Shown in pieces: positions 33,377-42,350 of a stretch of 64,000 bases of DNA (position 1 is its first letter; every line of letters starts with the position of its first letter). The notes under the pieces are model-generated. The model was not told the DNA's origin and did no database searches. It worked only from the letters and a program-made list of their open reading frames with translations. The stretch spans positions 1,736,001 to 1,800,000 of the forward strand of contig OY282353.1 of the NCBI GenBank assembly GCA_958295465.1, given 5' to 3'. The translations under genes were made by a program, and so were the position numbers. Source of the stretch: an uncultured Gammaproteobacteria bacterium (lineage in GTDB: Bacteria > Pseudomonadota > Gammaproteobacteria > HK1).

Positions 33377-34381
33377 ATGCCGAAGCAAACTCGCGGTCTG
33401 CCGAGCGACCGCATCATCATCATCGGCGAGAACTTCAACGCCACGCGCAAGATCAGGGCGACGAGCCCGCGCGTGCAGGAGATCGACGGCAGGACGGGCA
33501 TCGCCTACACCGACCTCGACGGCGCCCGCAAGCTCCTCGACTGCACCGGCGTCATCCCCGAGGACCCGGCGCAACGCAACAGCTTCATGATTCCGCACGT
33601 CGCGCAGGCGCTGCGCAACCGGGACCTCGACTACATCACCTACGCGATCAAGGCCCAGGAGCGGGCCGGGGCGCACATCATCGATCTCTGCGTGGACGAG
33701 ATGTCGGTCTATCCGGAGGAGCGCTACGAGTGGATCGGGTTCCTGGTGAAGACCGCACAGTCGATCACCGACTCGATCGTCGCCATCGACTCGTCGGATT
33801 CGAAGACCATCTACGCGGGGCTCGAAGCCCATGACGGCTCGAAGAGCCGGCCCGCCATCAACTCGTTCAACCTTGAGAACGGCCGCCAGGAGCTTGTCGG
33901 GATCGCGAAGGAGCGTGACGCGATCCTGTTCGCGAACGCCAGCGGCAACGCCGGTATGCCGCAGAACGCCGCCGAGCGGGTGGAGAACCTCGTCCGGTGC
34001 ATGGAGATGATGGATGACGGCGGCATCGCGCCGGAGGATCGCTTCCTGGATGCGCTCGTCTTTCCCGTGGGTGCCGGCCCGGAGTTCGGCGGGCACTATC
34101 TGGACGCGGTGCGCGCGCTCCGCGAGCAGTATCCCGACGTGCACATCTTCGGCGGGCACAGCAACGTCTCGTTCGGGATGCCCAACCGCAAGCTCCTCAA
34201 CCAGACCTTCGTCACCCTGTCGATCCAGGCCGGGTGCGACGCCGCCATGCTGGACCCGCTGATGAATCCGCCGGCCGATTTCGACGGGTTCCGATTCGCC
34301 GCCAACGCCCTGACCGGCGCCGACGAGTATTCCGTCAAGTACCTCAAGTACCAGCGCGGCCTGCGCAAGCGGAAGAAGTGA
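33377..34381 (+). CDS. Methyltetrahydrofolate:corrinoid methyltransferase (pterin-binding)
   Basis: 334 residues from ATG 33377. Pterin-binding TIM barrel: RIIIIGENFNATRKIRATSP, AIKAQERAGAHIIDLCVDEM, IVAIDSSDSKTIYAGLEAHD, PAINSFNLENGRQELVGIAK, ILFANASGNAGMPQNAAERV, DALVFPVGAGPEFGGHYLDA and FGGHSNVSFGMPNRKLLNQT. The D-S-S-D and GGHSNVSFG motifs are those of AcsE/MtgA/MetH folate-domain proteins. It transfers a methyl group between methyltetrahydrofolate and the cob(I)alamin of a partner corrinoid protein, presumably the one encoded at 35900. Confidence 0.9.
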   Translation: MPKQTRGLPSDRIIIIGENFNATRKIRATSPRVQEIDGRTGIAYTDLDGARKLLDCTGVIPEDPAQRNSFMIPHVAQALRNRDLDYITYAIKAQERAGAHIIDLCVDEMSVYPEERYEWIGFLVKTAQSITDSIVAIDSSDSKTIYAGLEAHDGSKSRPAINSFNLENGRQELVGIAKERDAILFANASGNAGMPQNAAERVENLVRCMEMMDDGGIAPEDRFLDALVFPVGAGPEFGGHYLDAVRALREQYPDVHIFGGHSNVSFGMPNRKLLNQTFVTLSIQAGCDAAMLDPLMNPPADFDGFRFAANALTGADEYSVKYLKYQRGLRKRKK

Positions 34382-34475
34382 AGGGCGGTGGCGCGGCCCG
34401 CGCAAGCAGAAGACGTGAAATAGAAGACCGGAAGCGAAAGCCACGCCCCCCGACGACGATGGAGGACATGCCCCG

Positions 34476-35645
34476 ATGAAGGAACTGCTGCCCCGCGAAC
34501 GATTCACCCGCGCCCTGCGCCACGAGCCCGTGGACCGCGTGCCGCTGCTCTACCGGATGAAGCACGAGGCGAAGGAGAAGCTCGCGCGCGTGTACGGCAT
34601 CACCGACGCCGGCACCGGCCGCAAGCACAACCCCGCGCTGGAGCTCAGGCTCGGCAACGACGCCATCATCTACCAGATCGGGATCAACGCCGACTTCTCG
34701 CACCGCCCCATCGCGATCGGGGAGACCTGGTTCAACCACTTCGGCGTGGGCTACGGAAAGAGCGGCCTCAAGGGCCGCACCCCGGAGGAGCAGGTGGAGT
34801 TCGCGAAGACCCAGGAGTTCTGGGGGCCGGCCAAGGTGGTGCCGGAGAACTTCCCCAAGCACCATCCCATCACGTCGCTGGAGGAGTTCAAGAGCTACGA
34901 GTGGCCCGATCCCGCGGACCAGGAGATGCTCGCCCCGATCAGGGACATCTGCGACCGGTACCAGGACGACTACTTCATCATCGTCGATCTGTCCTCGACC
35001 CTGATCGAGGCCGCCTACGCGCACATCGTCGGCACCCAGAACTTCTTCCTCTACATGTTCGATCAGCCCGAGCTGATCGAGGGGGTGCTCGACGGGCTCA
35101 CCCAGTACTACACCGAGCTCGGCCTGAACGCGATCCGGATGGGCGTGGACATGATCCGGGTCGGCGACGACGTCGGCGCGCAGCAGTCGATGATGGTCTC
35201 GCCGAAGCAGTGGCGCGAGCTGGCCAGGCCGCGGTTCGAGTCGATGTTCAACGCGTTCCGGAAGGAGAACCCGGATATCTTCATCAAGCTCCATTCCTGC
35301 GGGGACTACTCCCCGATCCTCGGCGACGAGGTGGAGCTCGGCGTGCACCTCTCCGGGCTGATGCAGCCCACCGGGGGCCTGAAGGACCAGGCCGAGATCA
35401 AGCGCAAGCACGGCGCGGACATCGCGCTGGTCGGCGGCTTCGACGTGCAGCGCCTGCTGCCCCGCGGGCAGGTCGAGGCGGTCCGCCAGGGGGTATGCGA
35501 CGTGATGAAGAACCTCGCGACGGGCGGCGGGTACATCTTCTCACCATCGCATTACATCCTCGCCGACGTGCCGGTCCAGAACATCTTCACGATGCTGGAG
35601 GCGCAGCGGGACTTCGGCGTCTACGGGAAGTACCCGCTGAATTGA
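34476..35645 (+). CDS. Uroporphyrinogen-decarboxylase-family corrinoid methyltransferase
   Basis: 389 residues from ATG 34476, with GGAGGACATGCCCCG in front. UroD/MtaA-type barrel: ERFTRALRHEPVDRVPLLYR, GVGYGKSGLKGRTPEEQVEF, DDYFIIVDLSSTLIEAAYAH, VDMIRVGDDVGAQQSMMVSP, IFIKLHSCGDYSPILGDEVE and GGGYIFSPSHYILADVPVQN. In this superfamily a Zn-bound His-x-Cys (LHSCGD) activates a thiol or another methyl acceptor or donor. Heme synthesis is unlikely given the corrinoid neighbours. The acceptor or donor (homocysteine, a methylated amine, a methoxy compound) cannot be read from the sequence. Confidence 0.85.
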   Translation: MKELLPRERFTRALRHEPVDRVPLLYRMKHEAKEKLARVYGITDAGTGRKHNPALELRLGNDAIIYQIGINADFSHRPIAIGETWFNHFGVGYGKSGLKGRTPEEQVEFAKTQEFWGPAKVVPENFPKHHPITSLEEFKSYEWPDPADQEMLAPIRDICDRYQDDYFIIVDLSSTLIEAAYAHIVGTQNFFLYMFDQPELIEGVLDGLTQYYTELGLNAIRMGVDMIRVGDDVGAQQSMMVSPKQWRELARPRFESMFNAFRKENPDIFIKLHSCGDYSPILGDEVELGVHLSGLMQPTGGLKDQAEIKRKHGADIALVGGFDVQRLLPRGQVEAVRQGVCDVMKNLATGGGYIFSPSHYILADVPVQNIFTMLEAQRDFGVYGKYPLN

Positions 35646-35899
35646 ATGACGCTTGCGGACGATACGGCGCCGGCGTGCGAATCGAGGCTCCTCGCCTCGA
35701 CCGGCTCTCCTTGCGGGTCGAGACGGAGGCGGACAAAGGATGCCGGCGCACAGGGGGGCGAATCGTGGCGCACTGCCGCGAACACGCATCGAGTGAATCG
35801 GAATCCGTGATTCGCCGGGGGCTCATCTCTCCCCGAGCCCGGAAGCCGTCACGGGTGGGCGGTTCGCCATCCCGGAGTCTCGAACGAGGAAGGTGACTC

Positions 35900-36607
35900 A
35901 TGACCGAGCCGGTGCTTCAGATCCCCGAGGGTTGGGAGGCGCGCGCCCCCGAGGGCTGGGAATGGCAGACCCTGTGGGAGGCGGTCGAGGAAGGGGACCA
36001 CCGATACGCCCACGAGCGCGTCGAGCAGGCGATCGAGGCGAACATCGATCCGCGGACCATCCTCGACGACGGGCTGTTCCCCGGATTCACCCTCCAGGGC
36101 GATCGCTTCAGCGAGCAGATCATCTTCATCCCGGAGATGCTGATCACCGCCCGCGCGATGAAGACGGGGCTTGCGCTCATCCGCCCCCTGCTGGCGGCCC
36201 AGGCCGAGAAGCCGGTGGGCACGTTCGTGATGGGCACGGTGCTCGGCGACATGCACGACATCGGCCAGTCCATCGTGACGATCATGCTGGAGAACGCCGG
36301 TTTCAACGTCATCAACCTGGGAACCGACGTGCACCCGGACCGGTTCATCGAGACCGCGCGGGCGGAGCAGGCGGATCTGGTCGGCTTCTCGGCCCTGCTG
36401 TCCACCACCGTCTACTACCAGAAGGTGACGATCGAGGAGTTCGTGAAGGCCGGGCATCGCGGCAAGGTGAAGATCCTGGTCGGCGGTGCGCCGACCACCC
36501 AGGAGTGGGCCGACGAATGCGGAGCCGACGGCTGGGGCCGTGACGCGGTGCAGGCGGTGAAGCTCGCGCTGGCGCTGGTGAAGCAGCCGCGGGAAACGTG
36601 GGCCTGA
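35900..36607 (+). CDS. Corrinoid-binding methyl carrier protein
   Basis: 235 residues from ATG 35900 (GAACGAGGAAGG upstream). N-terminal helical cap (residues 1-100: EAIEANIDPRTILDDGLFPG, EMLITARAMKTGLALIRPLL), then the B12-binding Rossmann domain with the His-on ligand motif GTVLGDMHDIGQSIV, NAGFNVINLGTDVHPDRFIE, DLVGFSALLSTTVYYQKVTI and KILVGGAPTTQEWADECGAD. The methyl group rides on its cobalt between the folate and UroD-family enzymes. The downstream Fe-S/ASKHA protein is its probable reactivator. The stop overlaps or closely abuts that gene. Confidence 0.92.
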   Translation: MTEPVLQIPEGWEARAPEGWEWQTLWEAVEEGDHRYAHERVEQAIEANIDPRTILDDGLFPGFTLQGDRFSEQIIFIPEMLITARAMKTGLALIRPLLAAQAEKPVGTFVMGTVLGDMHDIGQSIVTIMLENAGFNVINLGTDVHPDRFIETARAEQADLVGFSALLSTTVYYQKVTIEEFVKAGHRGKVKILVGGAPTTQEWADECGADGWGRDAVQAVKLALALVKQPRETWA

Positions 36608-36612
36608 GCGGG

Positions 36613-38553
36613 ATGCCGGAGTCGGGCCTCGTCGAAGTCGGCTTCGTCGCCCCCGATGGCGGGCGGGCGGTCCGCCGGGTGCGCATCGAGCGCGGCGCCT
36701 CGCTGCTCGACGCGGCGCAGGCGGCGGGCGTCGGCATGGACGCCACGTGCGGCGCGCGCGGGCGCTGCCGAAGCTGCCGCTGCAAGATCCTCTCCGGCGA
36801 CGTGTCCCCGGCCACCATGCAGGACACCCTCCAGCTCGGTCACGAGGAGGTGCAGGAGCGGTTCCGGCTCGGCTGCCAGACGCGCCCGGTGACCGCCTGC
36901 GAGGTCATGGCCCTGCCGCCGAAGTCCGAGGCAGGCCACCAGATCCTGACCGGCGCCGGTCCGGCCGGCGCCGCGGTCATGGACGGCGCCGGCTTCACGC
37001 TCGACTCGGGCGTGAAGAAACACGTCGTCGTCTCGAACATCCCGCGCGAGGAGCACCACCAGACGTCGGACCTCGCGGAGGTGCTGGCGGCCGTCGATCC
37101 CCCGCCCGACCGGCGCGTCCCCCTCGCGGTGATGCGGAAGATCCCCCAGGAGTTGCGCAAGCGGCGCGGCGCGCTCACCGTCACCACGTTCAACCGCCAA
37201 GTCATCGACGTCGAGGCCGGGGACGCCTCGGAGCACGCCTACGGCATGGCGTTCGACATCGGCACCACCAGCATCGTCGGAACGCTGATGCACCTGGAAA
37301 CCGGCGAAGAGCTCGCCGCGGTCGGCAGCGTCAATCCCCAGACCGTCTACGGCGGCGATCTCATGTCGCGCATCGCCTACGCGCAGTTCGACGAGAAGAA
37401 ACTCGTCACCCTGCGCGCCAAGGTGCTGAACGCGGTCAACGGCTTCATCAAGGAGGCGTGCGCGAACGCCGGCGTCTCCCCCGGCCACGTCTACAAGATC
37501 GTGGTGGTCGGCAACACCTGCATGCACCACGTCTTCCTCGGCGTGGACGTGACGTACGTGGGGCTCGCGCCCTATGCGCCGGCGGTGAGCGACGGCATCG
37601 TCGTCGCGGCCGGCGAGCTGCCGCTGAAGGCCGCGCCGAACGCGCAGGTCTGCCTGCTGCCGATCGTCGCGGGCTTCGTCGGCGCGGACACCATGGCCTG
37701 CGTGCTCGCCACCCGGATCCACGAAAGCGGCGCGTTGCGCGCCCTCGTGGACATCGGCACCAACGGCGAGGTGGTCATGGGCTCGAAGGACCGGCTCATG
37801 GCCTGCTCCGCCCCGGCCGGCCCGGCGCTCGAAGGGGCGCAGATCCGCCACGGCATGCGCGGCGCGATGGGCGCGATCGAGGACGTGCGGATCGACGACG
37901 ACGTGCACTGCGGGGTGATCGGGCAGGCGCCCGCGGCCGGCATCTGCGGATCCGGCCTCATCGACGCCTGCGCGAAGATGGTCGGGGCGGGGGTGATGGA
38001 TGCGAGCGGACGGATGCGCCCGCGCCACCGGGACCGGCTTCCCGCCGCGGTGGGGGCGAGGCTGCGCACCACCGGAACCGGCGCCGAGTTCGTGCTGGTC
38101 TGGGACGCCGACGCGGGCAAGGGCGAAGACGTGACCCTGACGCAGGGCGACGTCCGCCAGCTCCAGCTTGCCAAGAGCGCCATCTACTCCGGCATCGTCA
38201 TGCTCCAGCGGGTGATGGGCATCGGGGACGCGGACCTCGCGGAGCTCATGCTCTGCGGCGGCTTCGGCAACTACATCAACATCGAGAGCGCGGTGACGAT
38301 CCGGCTGCTGCCGCGCCTCCCCCGCGACCGGATCACCTACGTCGGCAACGCCGCGCACCTGGGCGCGCAGATGGCGCTCCTGAGCGAGCGCGAGCGCATC
38401 CGCGCCGAGGAGCTCGTGCATCGTATCGAGCACGTGGCGCTCGCCACGCATCCGGAGTTCCAGGACATCTTCGTCGACGGAATGGCCTTCGAGGGGCCGC
38501 GCTCCGACCGGCCGGAGCGCGCGGCGGGGAATGCGAGGTCGGCGGCGGGATGA
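36613..38553 (+). CDS. Fe-S/ASKHA corrinoid reactivase (RamA/RACo-like, DUF4445)
   Basis: 646 residues from ATG 36613; a GTG at 36598 is an alternative. N-terminal 2Fe-2S ferredoxin (CGARGRCRSCRCKILSGDVS and RFRLGCQTRPVTACEV), a linker, then the DUF4445 actin-like ATPase: AFDIGTTSIVGTLMHLETGE, VNPQTVYGGDLMSRIAYAQF, IVVVGNTCMHHVFLGVDVTY, VDIGTNGEVVMGSKDRLMAC, GICGSGLIDACAKMVGAGVM and LMLCGGFGNYINIESAVTIR. Such proteins use ATP to reduce inactive cob(II)alamin back to cob(I)alamin. It follows the corrinoid gene and overlaps the CobW gene by 4 bases. Confidence 0.92.
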   Translation: MPESGLVEVGFVAPDGGRAVRRVRIERGASLLDAAQAAGVGMDATCGARGRCRSCRCKILSGDVSPATMQDTLQLGHEEVQERFRLGCQTRPVTACEVMALPPKSEAGHQILTGAGPAGAAVMDGAGFTLDSGVKKHVVVSNIPREEHHQTSDLAEVLAAVDPPPDRRVPLAVMRKIPQELRKRRGALTVTTFNRQVIDVEAGDASEHAYGMAFDIGTTSIVGTLMHLETGEELAAVGSVNPQTVYGGDLMSRIAYAQFDEKKLVTLRAKVLNAVNGFIKEACANAGVSPGHVYKIVVVGNTCMHHVFLGVDVTYVGLAPYAPAVSDGIVVAAGELPLKAAPNAQVCLLPIVAGFVGADTMACVLATRIHESGALRALVDIGTNGEVVMGSKDRLMACSAPAGPALEGAQIRHGMRGAMGAIEDVRIDDDVHCGVIGQAPAAGICGSGLIDACAKMVGAGVMDASGRMRPRHRDRLPAAVGARLRTTGTGAEFVLVWDADAGKGEDVTLTQGDVRQLQLAKSAIYSGIVMLQRVMGIGDADLAELMLCGGFGNYINIESAVTIRLLPRLPRDRITYVGNAAHLGAQMALLSERERIRAEELVHRIEHVALATHPEFQDIFVDGMAFEGPRSDRPERAAGNARSAAG

Positions 38554-39647
38554 GCGGCGTGCGCATCAACCTCCTGTTCGGCTTCCTCGGCTCGGGCAAG
38601 ACGACGCTGGTGCGGCGCATCCTGGGCGAGCGCGGCGGCGAGCGGCCGATGGCGGTCATCGTGAACGAGTTCGGCGAGGTCGGGGTCGACGGGGAGGTGA
38701 TCGCGGGCAGCAACGTGAACCTCGTCGAGCTCACGTCGGGGTGCTTGTGCTGCACGTTGCGCGGATCGCTGATGAGCGCGGTGGAGGAGCTGCGCGAGAA
38801 GGCCGGAGTGGAGCAGATCGTGGTGGAGGCCACCGGCGTCGCCTCGCCCGGCGACATGCTGGAGGATCTGAACGACTCGAAGCTCGCGGGGGAGCTGGAC
38901 GTCGGCCCGCTCGTGACCGTCGTGGATGCGCCGAAGTTCACCCGCCTGCAAGAGATGCTCGGCGAGTTTTACGAGGAGCAGGTCGAGAACGCGGACGTGC
39001 TGGTGCTGAACAAGATCGATCTGGCCACCGGCGAGACGCTCGACGAGGCGCGGGCGGCGGTGCGAGAGATCAACCCCGACGCCGTCCTGCTGTTCGCCGA
39101 GCAGGGCGACACCGATCTTTCGCTGCTGCTCGACGGCCCCGAGAGCGAATTGCTCGTGCAGATGAAGGCGGAGGCGGGCGGCCATCTCCCGCATGACCAC
39201 GACGATCACCGTCACGGACACGATCAGGGCGACGATCACGGGCATGACCCTGCTCCGGGTCCGAACCAGGATCAGGACCACGACCGGGAACACGACCGGA
39301 TCCACGGCCGGGACTCCGATCGGGACCGGAGCGAGGACCGGGAACACGACCACGGCCACGCTCATGCCCACGCGCCGGCCGAGTCCTTCGTCATGGACGC
39401 CTCGGGGGAGTTCTCGCGCGAGGGCTTGACCGACGCATTCGCCTCCATGCCCGGGAACGTCTGGCGCGCGAAGGGCTTTCTCACCGTTGACGGCACGCCG
39501 AGCCTGCTCCAGTTCACGATGGGACAGCTTGAGCTGAGCGGCGCGAGCGCGCGCGAGCGTCCCTACCTCGTGGTGATCGGGCGGGACCTCGACCGCCCGG
39601 CGGTCGAATCCGCGGTGCTCGCGGCGCGGGTGGCCGGGCCGGCGTGA
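38550..39647 (+). CDS. CobW/YjiA-family GTPase with long His/Asp-rich insert
   Basis: 365 residues from ATG 38550 (ATGA overlap with the reactivase gene). NLLFGFLGSGKTTLVRRILG (Walker A), VIVNEFGEVGVDGEVI, LTSGCLCCTLRGSLM (CxCC metal site), VVEATGVASPGDML and VLNKIDLATGETL (NKxD) define a COG0523 metallochaperone GTPase. Residues about 213-275 form a low-complexity His/Asp/Arg-rich insert (HDHDDHRHGHDQGDDHGHDP and repeats), then a CobW C-terminal domain (VWRAKGFLTVDGTPSLLQFT). Probably delivers a metal, cobalt being the obvious guess given the neighbours, but Zn is common for this family. Confidence 0.9.
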   Translation: MSGVRINLLFGFLGSGKTTLVRRILGERGGERPMAVIVNEFGEVGVDGEVIAGSNVNLVELTSGCLCCTLRGSLMSAVEELREKAGVEQIVVEATGVASPGDMLEDLNDSKLAGELDVGPLVTVVDAPKFTRLQEMLGEFYEEQVENADVLVLNKIDLATGETLDEARAAVREINPDAVLLFAEQGDTDLSLLLDGPESELLVQMKAEAGGHLPHDHDDHRHGHDQGDDHGHDPAPGPNQDQDHDREHDRIHGRDSDRDRSEDREHDHGHAHAHAPAESFVMDASGEFSREGLTDAFASMPGNVWRAKGFLTVDGTPSLLQFTMGQLELSGASARERPYLVVIGRDLDRPAVESAVLAARVAGPA

Positions 39648-39819
39648 CGGGCACGGTGCTCACGGTGCGGGCGGCGGGTCCGGCCGATGGCCGCGTTGCG
39701 TGCAGTGCGAGTGGTGGAAGCGGTCCTGGCCTGTCCCGGCGGCCATCATTTTTCGACACTTCGGTCCGGGATTCGAACGGTAGGTGAGTGATGGCCGCGG
39801 CACACGCGTTGGAGTCCGT

Positions 39820-40500
39820 ATGACCGTCGGCGAGCTTGCGGCAGCGCACGAGGCGGCGCCCCGCTCGCTCGCCGAACGCGCGTACGAGCGGCTCGTGCGC
39901 GAGATCACCCGCCTCGATCTGGCGCCGGGCGAGGTGCTCGCCGACAAGGCGCTCACCGAGCGCTTCGAGATCGGCCGCACCCCCATGCGGGAAGCGTTGC
40001 AGCGGCTGGCGAGAGAGGGCCTGGTGGTGCACGTGCCCAAGCGCGGCATGTTCGTCTCCGAGATCAGCGCCACCAGCGTGCAGCAGATCTACGAGTTCCG
40101 CGCGCTGATCGACGGCCACGCCGCGCGGCTCGCGGCCACCCGCGCGAGCGAGGCCGAGATGGACGACCTCACCTCCCTGCACGAGGCGCTCGTCGCGGCG
40201 ACCGAGCGCGACGACATCGACACCTACGTCGTGATGGATCGCCTGTTCTACGAGGTGCTGGCGCGGGCTGCGCAGAACGTCTACCTCGCGGAGGTCATCC
40301 CACGGATCTTCAACCTCCACCTGCGCCTGTGGTTCTTCATCTCGAAGAAGATCGGGGGCTGGCATTCCATCGCGCGCTCGCACGAGGAGATGACCCGCGG
40401 CGTCGCCAGCGCGATCCGGCGGCGCAACCCCAACGAGGCGGAGCTCGCCATGAAGGCGTACATCACGCGCCGGCAGCAGGACATCCGCGAGCTGCTCTGA
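39820..40500 (+). CDS. GntR/FCD-family transcription regulator
   Basis: 226 residues from ATG 39820 (TTGGAG upstream); a GTG at 39784 would add 12 residues. Winged helix: SLAERAYERLVREITRLDLA, KALTERFEIGRTPMREALQR, LAREGLVVHVPKRGMFVSEI. FCD sensor domain follows, with metal-site residues in LIDGHAARLAATRASEAEMD, YVVMDRLFYEVLARAAQNVY and WHSIARSHEEMTRGVASAIR. FCD proteins sense small carboxylates. Last gene of the C1 cluster and its probable regulator; the ATATTC/GAATAT repeats upstream of the cluster are candidate sites. Confidence 0.9.
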   Translation: MTVGELAAAHEAAPRSLAERAYERLVREITRLDLAPGEVLADKALTERFEIGRTPMREALQRLAREGLVVHVPKRGMFVSEISATSVQQIYEFRALIDGHAARLAATRASEAEMDDLTSLHEALVAATERDDIDTYVVMDRLFYEVLARAAQNVYLAEVIPRIFNLHLRLWFFISKKIGGWHSIARSHEEMTRGVASAIRRRNPNEAELAMKAYITRRQQDIRELL

Positions 40501-40652
40501 GCCTTGCGGGGAGCCGGCGCACCGGGCGGAAGCCGGCGGCGGCGCCAGCGGTCGCGTCCTGCATGAACACTTCGAGCGTCGGGAGACGCGGCCGTTGAGC
40601 ATCCGGGCGCCGGTCGGCGACCTGCAGCCGGCCGGCTGCTGAAGCCCGGTGG

Positions 40653-40904
40653 CTACTCGGTGGCCGTGGGGGCGGTCTGGCGCACCGTCTCGGACGCCTG
40701 CGCGACGGTGGCCGTGGCACTGCGCCCGGCGAGGACGCCTTGCATGAGCCCTCCGAGTCGGGAGACGCGGTCGCTGAGCACCTGAACGTCGCGGCGGATC
40801 TCGCGAATGTCGTCGCGGAGGCTGTTCGTCGTGGTGAGGATGAGTCCGGCGAGCGCGATCCCGAGCGCGGCGATCGACACGATCAGTTTCGTGGTTTCCT
40901 TCAT
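40653..40904 (-). CDS. Small single-pass membrane protein
   Basis: 83 residues from ATG 40904 (MKETTKLIVSIAALGIALAG). One transmembrane helix (residues 7-25) is followed by a heptad-like segment (LRDDIREIRRDVQVLSDRVS RL) and a polar Ala/Thr tail. This is a common layout for small coiled-coil membrane proteins of unknown role. Converges with the regulator gene. Confidence 0.6.
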   Translation of the reverse strand: MKETTKLIVSIAALGIALAGLILTTTNSLRDDIREIRRDVQVLSDRVSRLGGLMQGVLAGRSATATVAQASETVRQTAPTATE

Positions 40905-41033
40905 GTCCGTGCGCGCTGCTCGCGACCAGACGGTCCGCGATGGGGGAACGTGGGGTGCAGTATAGAGCATGTTTCAGGTGCCGTCCGAAGGTTGCCGCAC
41001 GCATGCGGCGGCTCGCCCGCTGGTGTGAACCGG

Positions 41034-41151
41034 CGCGGAGGAGTGCTGGCGTAGCGAGGGCACGGGGGACCGCCGGGCCGGCGAGGGCGATGCGGGCGGA
41101 AGCGAAGAGCGCCGGCAAGACGGCCGCAAGGTGGTCGTCTGGACGCTATAG
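41034..41151 (+). pseudogene. 3' remnant of an AAA/PD-(D/E)XK gene paralogue
   Basis: Ends GGTCGTCTGGACGCTATAG, closely matching the last codons of the ATPase gene at 43976 (GGCCGTCTGGACGCTGTAG). The preceding Arg/Gly/Glu-rich residues also resemble that protein's tail (AGGSEERRQDGRKVVVWTL against AGGSERRHDDREVAVWTL). Only the C-terminal about 39 codons remain. Confidence 0.65.
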
Positions 41152-41204
41152 ACGTCCGCCAGGGATCTTACCAAGCGAGGCGGCAAATTCTGGTCGGACA
41201 ACAT
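41149..41204 (-). pseudogene. Truncated DUF5615-type PIN-like toxin
   Basis: MLSDQNLPPRLVRSLADVY is the N-terminal motif of DUF5615 proteins, the usual partner of DUF433. After about 19 codons the sequence runs straight into the unrelated ATPase-tail remnant on the other strand. The toxin is therefore cut off and almost certainly dead. Confidence 0.7.
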
Positions 41205-41205
41205 T

Positions 41206-41430
41206 TCATCCCATGACGGCCAACGTGGTGCGCTCCCGATCAGCCGCGTAGCTCAGGCAGGCCAGAATGTCCTCTTCCTGCAGGTAAGGAAATTCGCTGA
41301 GGATTTCCTGGTGGGTCATTCCGGAAGACAGGTAGTCGAGAACGTCATAAACCGTGATCCTCATCCCCCTGATGCAGGGTTTCCCCGCCCGTTTCCCAGG
41401 CTCGATGGTAATTAACCTTCGGTAGTCCAT
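41206..41430 (-). CDS. DUF433 antitoxin-like protein
   Basis: 74 residues from ATG 41430 (MDYRRLITIEPGKRAGKPCI). RGMRITVYDVLDYLSSGMTH, then EILSEFPYLQEEDILACLSY, is the DUF433 winged-helix pattern found in antitoxins. Its stop is one base from the ATG of the DUF5615-like fragment. With the toxin truncated, it is an orphan antitoxin. Confidence 0.85.
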   Translation of the reverse strand: MDYRRLITIEPGKRAGKPCIRGMRITVYDVLDYLSSGMTHQEILSEFPYLQEEDILACLSYAADRERTTLAVMG

Positions 41431-41775
41431 GCCTGCGCCTCCACAACGAATCAGCTTGGACAAAGCCTGGAACAGGCCCCGGACGAATGCAAGACCGATC
41501 CTGAGCATCCAGCCACGAGACAGTTCCGCATTCATCAGTGCAGCACTTGGAGAAGTCAGCTATGGTGCGTGCGCAGATTGCCTTTAATGTCTGATGCCAC
41601 GCCTTTCGAATGTCTGTCGCGAGATTTGTATTTTCGGCCGCGCCATGCAGACGGGCGCCACACGGGGACGTTACCGACGGGCAGTCCTTGCAAACTCTGT
41701 CTGACCTGCTTTGTTCTATCCAAAGATCGGCGGACAATGTTGCCAAAGAGAATAAACCATGGGCGAGCCGCACAC

Positions 41776-42033
41776 CTAGGCGATACATTCCACCAGGCTC
41801 GGCAACGCGCCCCCTGGCGTCTCGTGGTACAGGCCGTTCGGCTCGCAGACCCAGATGGTTTCGGTGACCCTGTCCCAGAACTCCAGCCACCCGTCGTAGG
41901 ATTCCAGCGCCTCGCGCGGCAGGCGGACGGGCTTGCAGCCGGAGAACGCCAGCTCGGAGGCGGGCGGAACGTCCGTGCGCAACTTGCGCAAGTGTTGCGG
42001 CGTGCCGGCTCCGGTGAAGTCGGTGCTGGCCAT
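41776..42033 (-). pseudogene. N-terminal fragment of a Uma2-family nuclease gene
   Basis: From ATG 42033: MASTDFTGAGTPQHLRKLRT, DVPPASELAFSGCKPVRLPR, EALESYDGWLEFWDRVTETI, WVCEPNGLYHETPGGALPSL. Uma2 proteins begin this way and continue for about 200 residues with the PD-(D/E)XK-like core. Here a stop follows LVECIA after 85 residues, so only the N-terminus survives. Confidence 0.6.
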
Positions 42034-42350
42034 GAGGTCGTCCCGTGCCGGTGGAGAGTCGACAGGGTCGGACTTCGCAGCTCCCCGGTCAACTTCCACC
42101 GCATGGTGGGCACGACGATGGAGAAGGAACGCGCGCTGCGGACACGATCGAACATGTCCACCGACACCTGTGCGCAAGCGGCGTGCACGTCCCCTCGATC
42201 ACGCCACCTTGGCAGGAGCTCCTGCACACCGCCTCCCAACCGGGAAACTTCCCGGCGTGCTTCGTCATGGCGCCTCCGGAAGTGGCGGCGCTGTGCGTAT
42301 GGCTCGGCGCCGCGGGCGCAACGGTGCGCGGCAAGTGCCATAATCGGTCC
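42034..42350. other. 317-base gap, no supported gene
   Basis: Reading frames are open on both strands, but none shows a recognisable domain or a good ribosome site. The + frame just before 42351 (APPEVAALCVWLGAAGATVR) may be a scrap of coding sequence. Confidence 0.4.

Noticed and set aside
36415..38451. 678-codon minus-strand frame opposite the ASKHA reactivase gene
   Set aside because: Antisense shadow; the plus strand has continuous Fe-S and ATPase motifs.
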